In this document: piece by piece, positions 31,646 to 40,051 of the stretch | How positions within the stretch are numbered: position 1 is the stretch's first letter | Layout: each line of letters starts with the position of its first letter | Assembly (NCBI GenBank): GCA_937872325.1 | Contig: CALMSN010000222.1 | Coordinates: 1-46,055, forward strand | Source of the DNA: an uncultured Xanthobacter sp. | GTDB taxonomy: Bacteria > Pseudomonadota > Alphaproteobacteria > Rhizobiales > Xanthobacteraceae | Direction: 5' to 3' | Length of the DNA stretch: 46,055 bases | Program-made: the position numbers and the translations under genes | Notes under the pieces: generated by a model | Seen by the model: the letters and a program-made list of their open reading frames with translations, nothing else | Database searches by the model: none | What the model was told of the DNA's origin: nothing

Positions 31646-31889
31646 CGGCGACCTCCCCGACCATCTCGCCGATGACCTCCTCGCCGAGGCCGCGGCCGAG
31701 CGCGATCTCCTCGGCTCGCGCCCAACTGGCGGCGATGATCGTGCCGCCGCGATGGGCGTCGCCGACCCGCAGGTGCGTGAGCCAGACGAGGCTGCGGGCA
31801 ATCAGGATCCGCCGCACGGGCTCCGGCAGCGCGTAAATGTCGTCGACGACGATGCCGTCGACCATGGGGATGATGGGATGGATCACCAT
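31638..31889 (-). CDS. Small unknown early protein
   Basis: An 83-residue acidic protein, MVIHPIIPMVDGIVVDDIYA..., ending GLGEEVIGEMVGEVADV. Not recognised. It starts five bases after the preceding gene and overlaps the next by eight. Confidence 0.62.
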   Translation of the reverse strand: MVIHPIIPMVDGIVVDDIYALPEPVRRILIARSLVWLTHLRVGDAHRGGTIIAASWARAEEIALGRGLGEEVIGEMVGEVADV

Positions 31890-31894
31890 GGCGC

Positions 31895-32131
31895 TCAGGC
31901 CTGGCCCGGGAACGGCTGCCCCGCCCTGCTCATCACCAAGCGGGCCATGGCAACCAGATATTGATCCCCGTAATGTCCCCGCGCGTAATCCCCGACAACC
32001 GCGGCGGCGATGCTGCAAGCTACGTCCGGATCCATGCCGCACCGAATTGCAGAGGCAATCGCATCCGACAGCTTATTTGCGAGTTCCGCCGGAAAGGGGC
32101 CGGTCACCGTCCCCTCCAAGGTCTTGGCCAT
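31895..32131 (-). CDS. Small unknown early protein
   Basis: A 78-residue protein, MAKTLEGTVTGPFPAELANK..., mostly helical (LSDAIASAIRCGMDPDVACS, AAAVVGDYARGHYGDQYLVA). Not recognised. Its ATG overlaps the previous stop by one base (TGATG). Confidence 0.62.
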   Translation of the reverse strand: MAKTLEGTVTGPFPAELANKLSDAIASAIRCGMDPDVACSIAAAVVGDYARGHYGDQYLVAMARLVMSRAGQPFPGQA

Positions 32132-32337
32132 CAATCTCTCCTCAAGATCAGATCCCGGCTCGCATCGAGCTCGGTTGCGATCAGCCGGGCGGTGACGGCC
32201 GCCAGGCGCATCTCCAGGGCGGTGCGGCGCCGCGCGAAGGGCGGGCAGCGCTGCAGCGCCATCACGAGGCGGCCGCGCTCGGCGCGCAGCGCCTCCATGT
32301 CCCGCGCGTCCTCCCAGATCAGCAGGGCGCGGGTCAT
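32131..32337 (-). CDS. Small helical unknown protein
   Basis: A 68-residue, strongly charged helical protein, MTRALLIWEDARDMEALRAE..., rich in Arg. Not recognised. It begins five bases after the DUF2786 gene. Confidence 0.6.
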   Translation of the reverse strand: MTRALLIWEDARDMEALRAERGRLVMALQRCPPFARRRTALEMRLAAVTARLIATELDASRDLILRRD

Positions 32338-32342
32338 CGCGG

Positions 32343-33083
32343 TCAGTCCCCGGCGGGCGGCGGCAGGGCCGCTGGCGTCGCCGGCGCCTTGGCCACCGGG
32401 CCGTGGATCGGCGCCTGGACGCCCGCGCGATACCCGGTGATCCGCGCGGTCTTGGATGCATCGCCCCGGCCGGAGGCGCGGGCGATGGCCTGCTGCCGGG
32501 TCAGGTGCAGGCCGAGCCGCTCCTGCGCAGCGATGACCGGGGCCATGTGGAGGGCCAGATATCCGGTGAGCTGATCGAGCGGCACTTCGCCGCCCAGGCG
32601 CCGCCAGAGCCCGTCATGGAGCTGGCGGCGGATCCCGGCCGCAAAGCCCTCGGCATGGCTCTTTGCGATCTGCGCGCGGGTCTTTGCCGTGCGCCGGCGC
32701 TTGTAGACCTCGGACGCGCGGCATGCCGCAGCCGATTCCCGGGCGAGCCGGGCGATCACATCGTGGACGTATTCGGCGACCATGACATCACCGGCCCGCC
32801 CGAAATACACGATGGTGCGCCGGGCGCCCTTGCCGTTCTGCCAGCAGGTGCAGTGGGCGAAGTGCGCCACCATTGGCCAGATCGCGTCAATGGGTGAGCG
32901 GCGTCCGCTGACGCCAACCTCCGCCTGATCCATGTCGAGCTGCTCTTCGGTCAGCCCGTGCCGGGAGAGCAGTTCGGCCGCCTTGTCGGCCGCCGCCATC
33001 GCCTCGGCCTCGGTGCAGCCCTTGGCCGTCGTCATCTCGCGCAGGGCCTTGATGCGCGCCTTGATCTTGCTGATGTCGCTCAT
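32343..33083 (-). CDS. DUF2786 protein
   Basis: A 246-residue protein. The N-terminal DUF2786 motif is IKARIKALREMTTAKGCTEA followed by EAMAAADKAAELLSRHGLTE; the rest (WQNGKGARRTIVYFGRAGDV, EVYKRRRTAKTRAQIAKSHA) is the companion domain usually fused to it. This family is common in early regions of Mu-like phages of Gram-negative bacteria. The function is unknown. It overlaps the upstream methyltransferase gene by four bases. Confidence 0.85.
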   Translation of the reverse strand: MSDISKIKARIKALREMTTAKGCTEAEAMAAADKAAELLSRHGLTEEQLDMDQAEVGVSGRRSPIDAIWPMVAHFAHCTCWQNGKGARRTIVYFGRAGDVMVAEYVHDVIARLARESAAACRASEVYKRRRTAKTRAQIAKSHAEGFAAGIRRQLHDGLWRRLGGEVPLDQLTGYLALHMAPVIAAQERLGLHLTRQQAIARASGRGDASKTARITGYRAGVQAPIHGPVAKAPATPAALPPPAGD

Positions 33084-33781
33084 ACGAGGTCGACCTCGCT
33101 ACCGAAGAGAGGGAGGGGCGCCGGCGGGCACCAGCGGATGACGTCCGAGGCGCGGTGCAGCGCGGCCCGGCAGGGCGGGATCCAGATGACGTCGGTGCGC
33201 CCGTAGGCGAGCCCGCGCAGCCACACAAACCAGGCATAGGAGGTGGCGGTGGAGGCCTCCGGGTCCCACCGCCCCTTGACCATGGGCACCCGCTCGACGA
33301 AGGGCGCGATGATGTGGGGCGGGCGCACGGCAAAGAGGCGCTTGTAGCGCTCGGCACCCTCCATCCAAGCGGTGCGCACCAGCATCGCGACGCCGCGCCT
33401 GGTGGCGGAGGTGTCGAGGCTCCGACGGACGAAGTCGGCACCGGCGGAGAACGGCGGGTTGGTGATGACCCAATCCACCTTGGGGATCGTATAGGATGGG
33501 TCGAGGTAGTCGGCGGCTTGGTATCCGGCGCCGTAGTCGTAGATGTCGGTGCCGAAGACACCGCCGAAATACTCGCGCAACGGCTCCACCATGTGGCCCT
33601 CGCCGCAAGCTGGCTCCAACGCCATCCAATAACGGAGGCTCAACGGCGAATATCTCTTGCCGAGCACATGCACCATGAGCGCGCGGGTCGCCCATGGCGG
33701 CGTCGGGAAATACTCCAGGCTGTCCGGCGGCTCGATGCGCGAGGCCATGACGGCGCGGGCGCCGTTCGGGAGGATGGTCAT
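33080..33781 (-). CDS. SAM-dependent DNA methyltransferase (NPPF type)
   Basis: A 233-residue protein with a SAM-binding motif I LEPACGEGHM (about residues 55-64) and catalytic motif IV ITNPPFSAG (about 105-113), the order of gamma/alpha-class N6-adenine methyltransferases. No separate large target-recognition domain is present. Expressed early, it would act before replication, unlike the late methyltransferase at the right end. Phage self-protection from restriction is the likely role. Confidence 0.85.
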   Translation of the reverse strand: MTILPNGARAVMASRIEPPDSLEYFPTPPWATRALMVHVLGKRYSPLSLRYWMALEPACGEGHMVEPLREYFGGVFGTDIYDYGAGYQAADYLDPSYTIPKVDWVITNPPFSAGADFVRRSLDTSATRRGVAMLVRTAWMEGAERYKRLFAVRPPHIIAPFVERVPMVKGRWDPEASTATSYAWFVWLRGLAYGRTDVIWIPPCRAALHRASDVIRWCPPAPLPLFGSEVDLV

Positions 33782-33993
33782 GACGCGCGCCCCTCCGGAT
33801 CATCCAGGTAGCGCAGGCGCCACGTCGGGTGGAACGGCATGGTGTGCCGAACGCCCTCGAGCTGGATCATGAGGCGACCGCCGCGGGCGCTGCGGATGGT
33901 GCCCATCTCGGCGCAACCATCGCCGGTGTATTCCACCCGGCCGCCGCGCTTCGCCGGCACGCGATAGGTCTTGCGAATCCAGTCCATGCTCAT
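33778..33993 (-). CDS. Small basic unknown protein
   Basis: A 71-residue protein starting MSMDWIRKTYRVPAKRGGRV, with a beta-rich stretch (YTGDGCAEMGTIRSARGGRL, MIQLEGVRHTMPFHPTW). The KOW- or SH3-like look is only suggestive. It couples by ATGA to both neighbours. Confidence 0.65.
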   Translation of the reverse strand: MSMDWIRKTYRVPAKRGGRVEYTGDGCAEMGTIRSARGGRLMIQLEGVRHTMPFHPTWRLRYLDDPEGRAS

Positions 33994-34274
33994 CGCCCAA
34001 ACTCCCCGCCGCTGTCGAGGTGCTCCTTGACGGCGGCCCGGTGCCCGTCGAGCCACGCGTCGAGCGCCGCGATCTGCTCCTCCATGTCCATGACGACGCC
34101 CATATCGACCTCATTCCAGGTCGCGAGGATGTCGTGGAGGGCGGCCTTGGCGTCCTCGATCCGGGCGGCTGTGCGACGCTCGGCAAGGGGCGTCGTCCAT
34201 TTGCGCATGAGCGGATAGCGCGTGGTGTAGTGGCTGGGGCGGCGGGTCCGGCAGGCATTTCGGGGAGCGCTCAT
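33990..34274 (-). CDS. Small helical unknown protein
   Basis: A 94-residue protein. The N-terminal 25 residues are basic; the rest is helical (ARIEDAKAALHDILATWNEV, DMEEQIAALDAWLDGHRAAV). Not recognised. It overlaps neighbours by four and five bases. Confidence 0.62.
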   Translation of the reverse strand: MSAPRNACRTRRPSHYTTRYPLMRKWTTPLAERRTAARIEDAKAALHDILATWNEVDMGVVMDMEEQIAALDAWLDGHRAAVKEHLDSGGEFGR

Positions 34275-34456
34275 TGCTCGTCCACCTCGATCAGGGCCAC
34301 GGGTTTGCCCTTGCCGACGGTAAACCCTGTGCCGTCCCTGAGCGCTGCCGCCATCCGATCGAATGCCGCTTCAGCCTCGTCGGCCGACCCGAACATGAGG
34401 ATGAGGTGGACCTCCTCCTCGAACAGGTCGAGCGCGGTGGAAATGGTTTTGTCCAT
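34271..34456 (-). CDS. Small acidic unknown protein
   Basis: A 61-residue protein, MDKTISTALDLFEEEVHLIL..., with a strand-helix-strand pattern ending KGKPVALIEVDEQ. ATG 34456 has GAGGGGG six bases upstream; ATG 34462 abuts it. Not recognised. Confidence 0.6.
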   Translation of the reverse strand: MDKTISTALDLFEEEVHLILMFGSADEAEAAFDRMAAALRDGTGFTVGKGKPVALIEVDEQ

Positions 34457-34467
34457 GTCCATCCCCC

Positions 34468-35130
34468 TCAGGCGCGCGCGAGGCTGATGGAGATAGGGGT
34501 CCACTCGCCGTCCGAGTGTTCGCGTTCGAAAAAGTGGAAGTAAGTCTTCGACCCGACGACGCGGATGCTGTCCCGGATCGCATCCATGGCCCGCTGCCAG
34601 CGCTCATCCTCAATCGCCACGCGGAGCAGCATGAAAAGCTCGGACCGATTTACCGCGCCTTCGCTATCCACCTGGAAGGCGCGGTTGACGATGGCGCGGA
34701 TCTCGTCGCGTGAATCTTCCGCCCATTCGGAGAGGCACGCATCGACCAGCTTTTTTGCCACCTGAAGACGCGACCCGAATTCAAGTACATTCGCAACTTT
34801 TACCTGCACCTTCATTGTGCTGTCGTAGCTCGTGAAGGTGATGTTGCCCTTTTTTCCGCCGGCCGGCGCCCCGTACTCTTGCTCTAGCAATGCCTGCAGG
34901 CTGCAGATGTCATCGTAAGTGTGACCCTTGAAGCGAGTGACGCGGTCCGACAGATCCTTGGCGTAATGGATGATCTTTCGGACCATCTCGTCTTCAAGCT
35001 TCTCCGCCACCTCGACGAGGGCGAGCGGCATGAGGGCGCCCTTGGCGTCCGTCATGTACTTCTTGCCGCCGATTTCGATGATGCCGTCGGGATAAGGCAG
35101 TTGGGCGGAATATTCAGCTTGCGGTTCCAT
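34468..35130 (-). CDS. DUF3164 early phage protein
   Basis: A 220-residue DUF3164 protein, MEPQAEYSAQLPYPDGIIEI..., with YMTDAKGALMPLALVEVAEK, the ITFTSYDSTMKVQVKVAN core and the C-terminal MDAIRDSIRVVGSKTYFHFF, all typical. Nearly all Mu-like phages carry one in the early operon; the exact function is not established. AAGGA lies eight bases before the chosen ATG. Confidence 0.9.
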   Translation of the reverse strand: MEPQAEYSAQLPYPDGIIEIGGKKYMTDAKGALMPLALVEVAEKLEDEMVRKIIHYAKDLSDRVTRFKGHTYDDICSLQALLEQEYGAPAGGKKGNITFTSYDSTMKVQVKVANVLEFGSRLQVAKKLVDACLSEWAEDSRDEIRAIVNRAFQVDSEGAVNRSELFMLLRVAIEDERWQRAMDAIRDSIRVVGSKTYFHFFEREHSDGEWTPISISLARA

Positions 35131-35491
35131 CGGTCTCATCCTTGGGTTCGGAGGGGGAGTAGTCGGTGCCGACAAATGCGAGGTACCCGGCATCACTGAG
35201 CAGCAGGCCGAGTTGATCCTCGGCGGTGATGACCGCGTCTTCCGCATCGGAGACGGCGAGCAGGCCGGCCTGCTGGGCCCGCTCGTGGTTGCTGATGGCC
35301 AGGATCAGTTCGGCGGCCGCCTGGGCGATGTCGTGCAGCTCGTGGATGGCCGCCGCCATGGCGACGGTCTCATCAACGGAGACCATCACGGCCAATCTTC
35401 TTGCCGACATGCCAACGGCCGCCTCGATCCGGTGCGAGAGGGCGATGGCCTGGGCGCGGCTCACCTTCGGGGGGGTGATGGGCGCGTTCAT
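35114..35491 (-). CDS. Small helical early protein
   Basis: A 125-residue all-helical protein: RAQAIALSHRIEAAVGMSAR, then ETVAMAAAIHELHDIAQAAA and an acidic tail. Not recognised. It overlaps the DUF3164 gene by 17 bases and its upstream neighbour by four. Confidence 0.65.
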   Translation of the reverse strand: MNAPITPPKVSRAQAIALSHRIEAAVGMSARRLAVMVSVDETVAMAAAIHELHDIAQAAAELILAISNHERAQQAGLLAVSDAEDAVITAEDQLGLLLSDAGYLAFVGTDYSPSEPKDETDGTAS

Positions 35492-35826
35492 GCCGCGTTC
35501 CCGATGACGCCGTATCCGTATGCGGCGAGTGCCTGGCAGAGGGCATCGTGGGTGGAGCCAACTGCCAGGTCGGCCGCCTCGGACGCGGCGAGCCGCTCCG
35601 GCGTATCCAAGCCCATCTCGTTGGCGTCCAGCAGCGCTTCCTCCTGGGCGACGAGATAATTGACGCCGAGGATGCCGAGCTGATCCAGCGCGACCACTGC
35701 CAAGGCTAAATCGAGCGTGTCGTTGGCCGAGGCAGATTCGGCCGCACGCGCCGGCCGCTCTGAGAGAGCGATGCTGGTGGCGATGTCGAGCGCGCGGTGC
35801 AGGCGAGAGCGGTCGATCTCGGTCAT
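35488..35826 (-). CDS. Small helical early protein
   Basis: A 112-residue helical protein: SRLHRALDIATSIALSERPA, DTLDLALAVVALDQLGILGV and ASEAADLAVGSTHDALCQAL. Its general style (helical, Ala-rich, acidic) is like its neighbour downstream, so the two may be paralogous or form a complex. Not recognised. Confidence 0.62.
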   Translation of the reverse strand: MTEIDRSRLHRALDIATSIALSERPARAAESASANDTLDLALAVVALDQLGILGVNYLVAQEEALLDANEMGLDTPERLAASEAADLAVGSTHDALCQALAAYGYGVIGNAA

Positions 35827-35990
35827 GCCGCCCCCCTCTGTGCGATCTTGATGTTGCGCATCGCCGCCTGCCTGCGCACCGAGCTCTCGGAGATGCCGAG
35901 CGCCGCCGCGATCTGGATGACGGTGCGTCCCTCCGCTGCAAGAGCGCGGATGCGCTCGATCAGTGTGGGTGTGACCCTGACGTAGCTCAT
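35823..35990 (-). CDS. Mini helix-turn-helix protein
   Basis: A 55-residue protein, MSYVRVTPTLIERIRALAAE..., containing a clear helix-turn-helix (RTVIQIAAALGISESSVRRQ). ATGA overlaps link it to both neighbours. A transposase-N or resolvase-like DNA-binding helix is suggested; it may be an early regulator. Confidence 0.7.
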   Translation of the reverse strand: MSYVRVTPTLIERIRALAAEGRTVIQIAAALGISESSVRRQAAMRNIKIAQRGAA

Positions 35991-36364
35991 GCTTTTTCCT
36001 TTCCACGGTAATGGGGGCAGCCGCCGTGGCAGGCGCGAAACAGGCGCGCACGCACGGACGACGTGACCGCGAAGGGGCGGCGCTGTTCGTCGCGGCAGCG
36101 GTCGCGGCCGATCTCACCCAACACAGGGCAGATCACCGTCTCGCCCATGTAGGCGCCGCGGACCGCTGCCTCGACGCGGTCGTAGGGGCCGCGATAGGTC
36201 CGGCCGAGCACCTGCGTCAGGTACGACGACGTGATGCCGAGGCGCTGGGCGACGGCGGCCTGCGAGTGGGAGCCCTCGCAGGCGACGACGAGCGCCTCCA
36301 TCCAGTCGGACAGCGGGGCGCCCCAGCCTGCGAGGGCGCGGGTGCGGGCGCGGGAGAGTGTCAT
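35987..36364 (-). CDS. XRE-like regulator with Cys motif, transposable-phage type
   Basis: A 125-residue protein. A helix-turn-helix (SQAAVAQRLGITSSYLTQVL) is followed by a conserved AVRGAYMGETVICPVLGEIG with RDRCRDEQRRPF and a C-terminal RLFRACHGGCPHYR. This arrangement recurs in transposable phages just downstream of transposition genes. Four cysteines may bind metal. A regulatory role is inferred. Confidence 0.8.
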   Translation of the reverse strand: MTLSRARTRALAGWGAPLSDWMEALVVACEGSHSQAAVAQRLGITSSYLTQVLGRTYRGPYDRVEAAVRGAYMGETVICPVLGEIGRDRCRDEQRRPFAVTSSVRARLFRACHGGCPHYRGKEKA

Positions 36365-36948
36365 GACTGGACCTCCCGAGCGTCGTCGCCGGCGCCCACG
36401 ATCGCCCGTGTGTTCGGGTCCCACACGAACTTCGTCCGCATGATCATGGGGGCTAGCGGCCCATTCATGCTGGGCTTCAGCGCCCAGGTTGTCGGGGTGC
36501 CGGGTTTCGCCATTGAAACGGCGTTGAAAAAGCCGGCGCGGCCGAGGCGGTTGACATAGTCTTTTGCCGCCGAAGGCGAGATCGGTTGCGTGTCGATGGA
36601 TGCTGCATGGGCGATTTCGAGATGGCTGAAGCTGCGCAGGCTGCGGATTGCGTTCCACATCATCTGCTGGGCGGAAAGCGGCCGAGGGTTGCCGGTGTCG
36701 TCCAGGTCCGGCGCCTGCACCGGCCGACGCGCGAGCCTGTGGTGCCCTGCCTGGGGCTGGCGGACCGCGTACCCGCCAGCCACGAGGCGGCTGACATAAC
36801 GCTGCACGAGCGCGCGATCCGACCCCGTGAGGGTCATGATGTGCGCCACCGTCCAGGTTCCGCCGGTGTCGAGGCCAAGGATGACCGGCCACCAGCGTTC
36901 AGGGCCGCGCGGCACGTGCACCGCGACCATGTGTGTGTCGGTGCTCAT
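36361..36948 (-). CDS. Winged-helix protein after MuB
   Basis: A 195-residue protein with a helix-turn-helix-like N-terminal domain (TWTVAHIMTLTGSDRALVQR ... YVSRLVAGGYAVRQP) and a second one (SPSAAKDYVNRLGRAGFFNA). It starts one base inside the MuB stop, so it is coupled. It could take part in transposition or early regulation. Confidence 0.7.
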   Translation of the reverse strand: MSTDTHMVAVHVPRGPERWWPVILGLDTGGTWTVAHIMTLTGSDRALVQRYVSRLVAGGYAVRQPQAGHHRLARRPVQAPDLDDTGNPRPLSAQQMMWNAIRSLRSFSHLEIAHAASIDTQPISPSAAKDYVNRLGRAGFFNAVSMAKPGTPTTWALKPSMNGPLAPMIMRTKFVWDPNTRAIVGAGDDAREVQS

Positions 36949-37688
36949 CAGCGTGCCCTTGGCTTTGGCGCGCGGCCCACGAAGTACGCTTCCGGCCCCC
37001 AGCCGGCGAGATCGAGGCTCTTCGTTCCGCGGTTGCGCGCGAGCTCGCCGGCCTTGACGAGGTTCGTGACTATGCGCCGGGCACTGCCGCCGGACTTGTC
37101 GACAATGGCGGCGAGCAGATCGTCGGCGATGGTCAGTCCCCGGCAGATCGAGGCGGCGAGCTGCTGGGCATCGTCAAGGTCGGCCGGCTGGGCGGCGACC
37201 CAGTCCAGCACCCGCCCATGCACCCGCTCAATCGGCTCCATCTTCACCGGCAGGCGCTCTTCGCCGATGAGGATGACGGGGGCCGACGAGCCGTCGTGCA
37301 GGGTCCGGATCATCTCGATCATCCCCTTGTCGACGACCCGATCGCCCTCGTCGATGATGAGCGGACGGCTCGGCTGGTCGCCGAGCAGGTGGATGACTTC
37401 TTCCGCCATGTCCGCGATGGTGCCGCGCCCGACCTGGCCGGCCTCGGCCAGGATCGCCTTCAGCAGAGTCTTCTTTGTCCAGTAGTCCCCGACCTCGACC
37501 CGCAGCGCCCGGGTCTTGTTCTGCGCGAAGATCGATGCGTAGGTTTTTCCGTAGCCGGAAGGCCCGTAAAACACGCCGATCCCACTGACGTTCGGGTCCC
37601 GCTCGATCAATTTTGTCGCAAGCATCATGAATGCCGCGACATTTGCTGTCGCAATAGGTCCCCGAACCGCCGCATCTTGGTTCAACAT
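36948..37688 (-). CDS. B: MuB-like AAA+ transposition ATPase
   Basis: A 246-residue AAA+ ATPase with Walker A GPSGYGKT (residues 42-49) and Walker B IIDEGD (111-116). It matches MuB/ExeA-type target-selection ATPases, which bind DNA, attract MuA and provide target immunity. The usual MuB N-terminal DNA-binding extension is missing (Mu B is about 312 residues), as in several alphaproteobacterial transposable phages. ATG 37688 has GGGGAGA about four bases upstream. It follows the transposase by 27 bases. Confidence 0.92.
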   Translation of the reverse strand: MLNQDAAVRGPIATANVAAFMMLATKLIERDPNVSGIGVFYGPSGYGKTYASIFAQNKTRALRVEVGDYWTKKTLLKAILAEAGQVGRGTIADMAEEVIHLLGDQPSRPLIIDEGDRVVDKGMIEMIRTLHDGSSAPVILIGEERLPVKMEPIERVHGRVLDWVAAQPADLDDAQQLAASICRGLTIADDLLAAIVDKSGGSARRIVTNLVKAGELARNRGTKSLDLAGWGPEAYFVGRAPKPRAR

Positions 37689-37715
37689 TGACTCTCCCCT
37701 CAACGATGTCTTTGG

Positions 37716-39884
37716 TCAGCCGGCGGATGCCGGATTCTGTAGGTCGAGCGGCCCATAGGTCGCCCGCAGGCCCCGGTATTCGGGTCCTTGCGCGTAGCCG
37801 ACGAGCCATTGCGTCTCGTCCGGGCTGATGGCCTCGCCACGGGCGAGGCGCATTTCCAGGCCGCGGGCGCGCTGCCAGCGACCCTTCGGCGTGTCCGGTG
37901 CATGCAGCGGCTGAACGGTCGGCTCCTGCGCCGCCTCCGCCACAAGCCGCGCCCGCATAGCCTCGACCTCCGTGGAGATCGCCGGCTTCGCCGGTGCCGG
38001 CGCCGCCGCCTGGGCCGCGGCCTCGATCGCCGGCGTGGTGTGGACTTCCGTGCGCTTCGGGAACGCCACGAGGGTGCCCTCCTGCCTGGCCTGATGGCGC
38101 AGGGCGAGGTCCACCAGCCGCGGACCGCGCGTGAGGCGCTTGGCTTCGGCCCGCGCATCCGCCGTGCGCTCGGAGATGATGCGCGCCTGCTCCGCCCGCG
38201 CCGCGGCCACGGCGGCCTTGGGGTCGATGCCGGCGAGTTCTGGGCACGTCGCCTCGCCGAGGTACTCCTCGCCGTTCGGCCCGAAGAGGAAGGCGCGGCC
38301 CATGTCGGCCGGGTCCATGCGGACGAACACCTGGGTGCCAGGCATCAGGTGCGGCGCGAGATAGTGGCTGTGGTCGATCCTTATGCCGCGCTTGGTGATG
38401 ACGCGCAGGCCGTCCTTTCCGGCGGCGGGGGCGAGCAGCATGTCAAGGGCGCGTTCATCGACCACGCGGATGGTGTCGCGGGAGGTGGCGGCCGTCTGAA
38501 AGGGCGTGGCGCCGGCAAGGCCTTCGTGTGGGCGGTGGTCGTACTTCTTCGCCACCCACTCGTCGGCGTAGCGCTGCACCTCGGCGGCGGTGAGCTCGAC
38601 GCACAGCGCCTCGCGCGGGTCCTCGCCGAGGCGCTGGGCGAAGCTCTTGCGGGCTTCGATCACCTTCCGGTCGGCAACTGAATGCCCGATGAAGCCCGGC
38701 AGCAGGCGCACCGCGCCATGCTGGAAGGTGCGGATGGCCCGCTCGATGTGGCCCTTCTGTTCCGGGGCGAACGGGTCGGACAGCCACCGCCCGATGCCGA
38801 TGGCGGCAAACACGCGCTGGGTGGCCTTCGCCACGAAGTCCGAGCCGTTGTCGGTCTTCACCGTCTCCGGGACGCCCCAAGCGAGTACGGCCCGCCGCAT
38901 GAGGAGGCAAACGGCTTCCGCCCGCGGGGTGCGGGTGACGTAGACGATGAGGCGCCGCGTGAAAATATCGATGGCGACATAGACGTTATGGCGGCCGTCG
39001 ACGCAGAGCATGTCGACCGGGGACGCGTCGATCATCCAGAGCTGGTTCGGAGCGCGCACATGCGCCATCGAATTGGTGCCCGACAGCCGATATTTAGACT
39101 TGAAGCCGTCCGGATCGGTGAGAGCGCTGAGCTCGACCTTGTGGGCCACTTTCCAGGCCTTCAGGGCAGCCTGAAAGGTACGGATCGGCGGCAGGGCGAT
39201 CAGTTCGCCGGTGGGGGCGACCAGCTCCTCGCCGAACTCGCCCCCCACCAGGTCGCGGATATGGTCCGCGGTGAACAGCGGATTGCGCGAGAGGCATGCG
39301 AGGGCGAAGGTCTTTACCCTGCCGCCATTGGCGGTCTCCAGCACACCCTTACCCCGCCGGTTGGCGCCCTTGTCCACGGCGAGGCGGTGCGTGGCACCGT
39401 CCCGGCGGGCCGCACGCCAGTTGTAGAGGGTCGCCCGGGAAACTGATTTGACGGCTGCGCGGACCCAGTCGGCAACCGCGATCTCACCCGCGCAATACGC
39501 AGCGCAGAATAGGGCGTCGGCGCGCTTTTGCGTGACGCCGGAGGCCGCGACGTAGCGATCGAGCGCGGCGAGGATGGCGAGGCGGGCATCGCGCTGCGCG
39601 GCCGCCGGCGCCGGCGGCTCGATGGCTGGGGCCGGGAGCGATGCGGCGGGTGTGACGCCCACCGAAAGCTGGGCGCCCGTCGCCGCCAGCTCGCGCCGGG
39701 CGTATTCGAGGCGGGCCGCCTCTGGCAGGGCCGATAGCGGGTATTCCCGGCCGCCGCCACGGCCGATACAGGCGCGGGACAGCCAGACCTCGACGCCGGC
39801 TCGGCGGCCGATGTTTCGCTCTGTACCCGCCAATCCCGGCAGCGCCAGCTCTGCGATTTCACGCGCGGTAAACCACTCTTTCAT
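37716..39884 (-). CDS. A: MuA-like DDE transposase
   Basis: A 722-residue transposase. An N-terminal Mu-type winged helix (WFTAREIAELALPGLAGTER) and bipartite DNA-binding region precede the DDE catalytic core with Asp286 (WMIDASP), Asp345 (KTDNGSDF) and Glu381 (GHIERAI); D345 and E381 are separated by 35 residues. A MuA C-terminal beta-barrel (DHSHYLAPHLMPGTQVFVR) and a helical tail follow. The start ATG 39884 is preceded by GGAGG at eight bases. It should bind the end sites at 69-150 and 45597-46000. Confidence 0.95.
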   Translation of the reverse strand: MKEWFTAREIAELALPGLAGTERNIGRRAGVEVWLSRACIGRGGGREYPLSALPEAARLEYARRELAATGAQLSVGVTPAASLPAPAIEPPAPAAAQRDARLAILAALDRYVAASGVTQKRADALFCAAYCAGEIAVADWVRAAVKSVSRATLYNWRAARRDGATHRLAVDKGANRRGKGVLETANGGRVKTFALACLSRNPLFTADHIRDLVGGEFGEELVAPTGELIALPPIRTFQAALKAWKVAHKVELSALTDPDGFKSKYRLSGTNSMAHVRAPNQLWMIDASPVDMLCVDGRHNVYVAIDIFTRRLIVYVTRTPRAEAVCLLMRRAVLAWGVPETVKTDNGSDFVAKATQRVFAAIGIGRWLSDPFAPEQKGHIERAIRTFQHGAVRLLPGFIGHSVADRKVIEARKSFAQRLGEDPREALCVELTAAEVQRYADEWVAKKYDHRPHEGLAGATPFQTAATSRDTIRVVDERALDMLLAPAAGKDGLRVITKRGIRIDHSHYLAPHLMPGTQVFVRMDPADMGRAFLFGPNGEEYLGEATCPELAGIDPKAAVAAARAEQARIISERTADARAEAKRLTRGPRLVDLALRHQARQEGTLVAFPKRTEVHTTPAIEAAAQAAAPAPAKPAISTEVEAMRARLVAEAAQEPTVQPLHAPDTPKGRWQRARGLEMRLARGEAISPDETQWLVGYAQGPEYRGLRATYGPLDLQNPASAG

Positions 39885-40051
39885 GAGCGGCCTCCGTCTG
39901 TGGAGACCGGGGGCGAATCTGCGGCCGGGGCGCTCGCGACGCTTGCATCGCAAAGGAATCGGTCAGACTGCGCCGCGCAAGTGTTGGCGCCGGCCTGTTG
40001 GAGCAGGCCGGCGCCGACCATCCCCGCCTCAACAAGGCCACGGAGATGATC

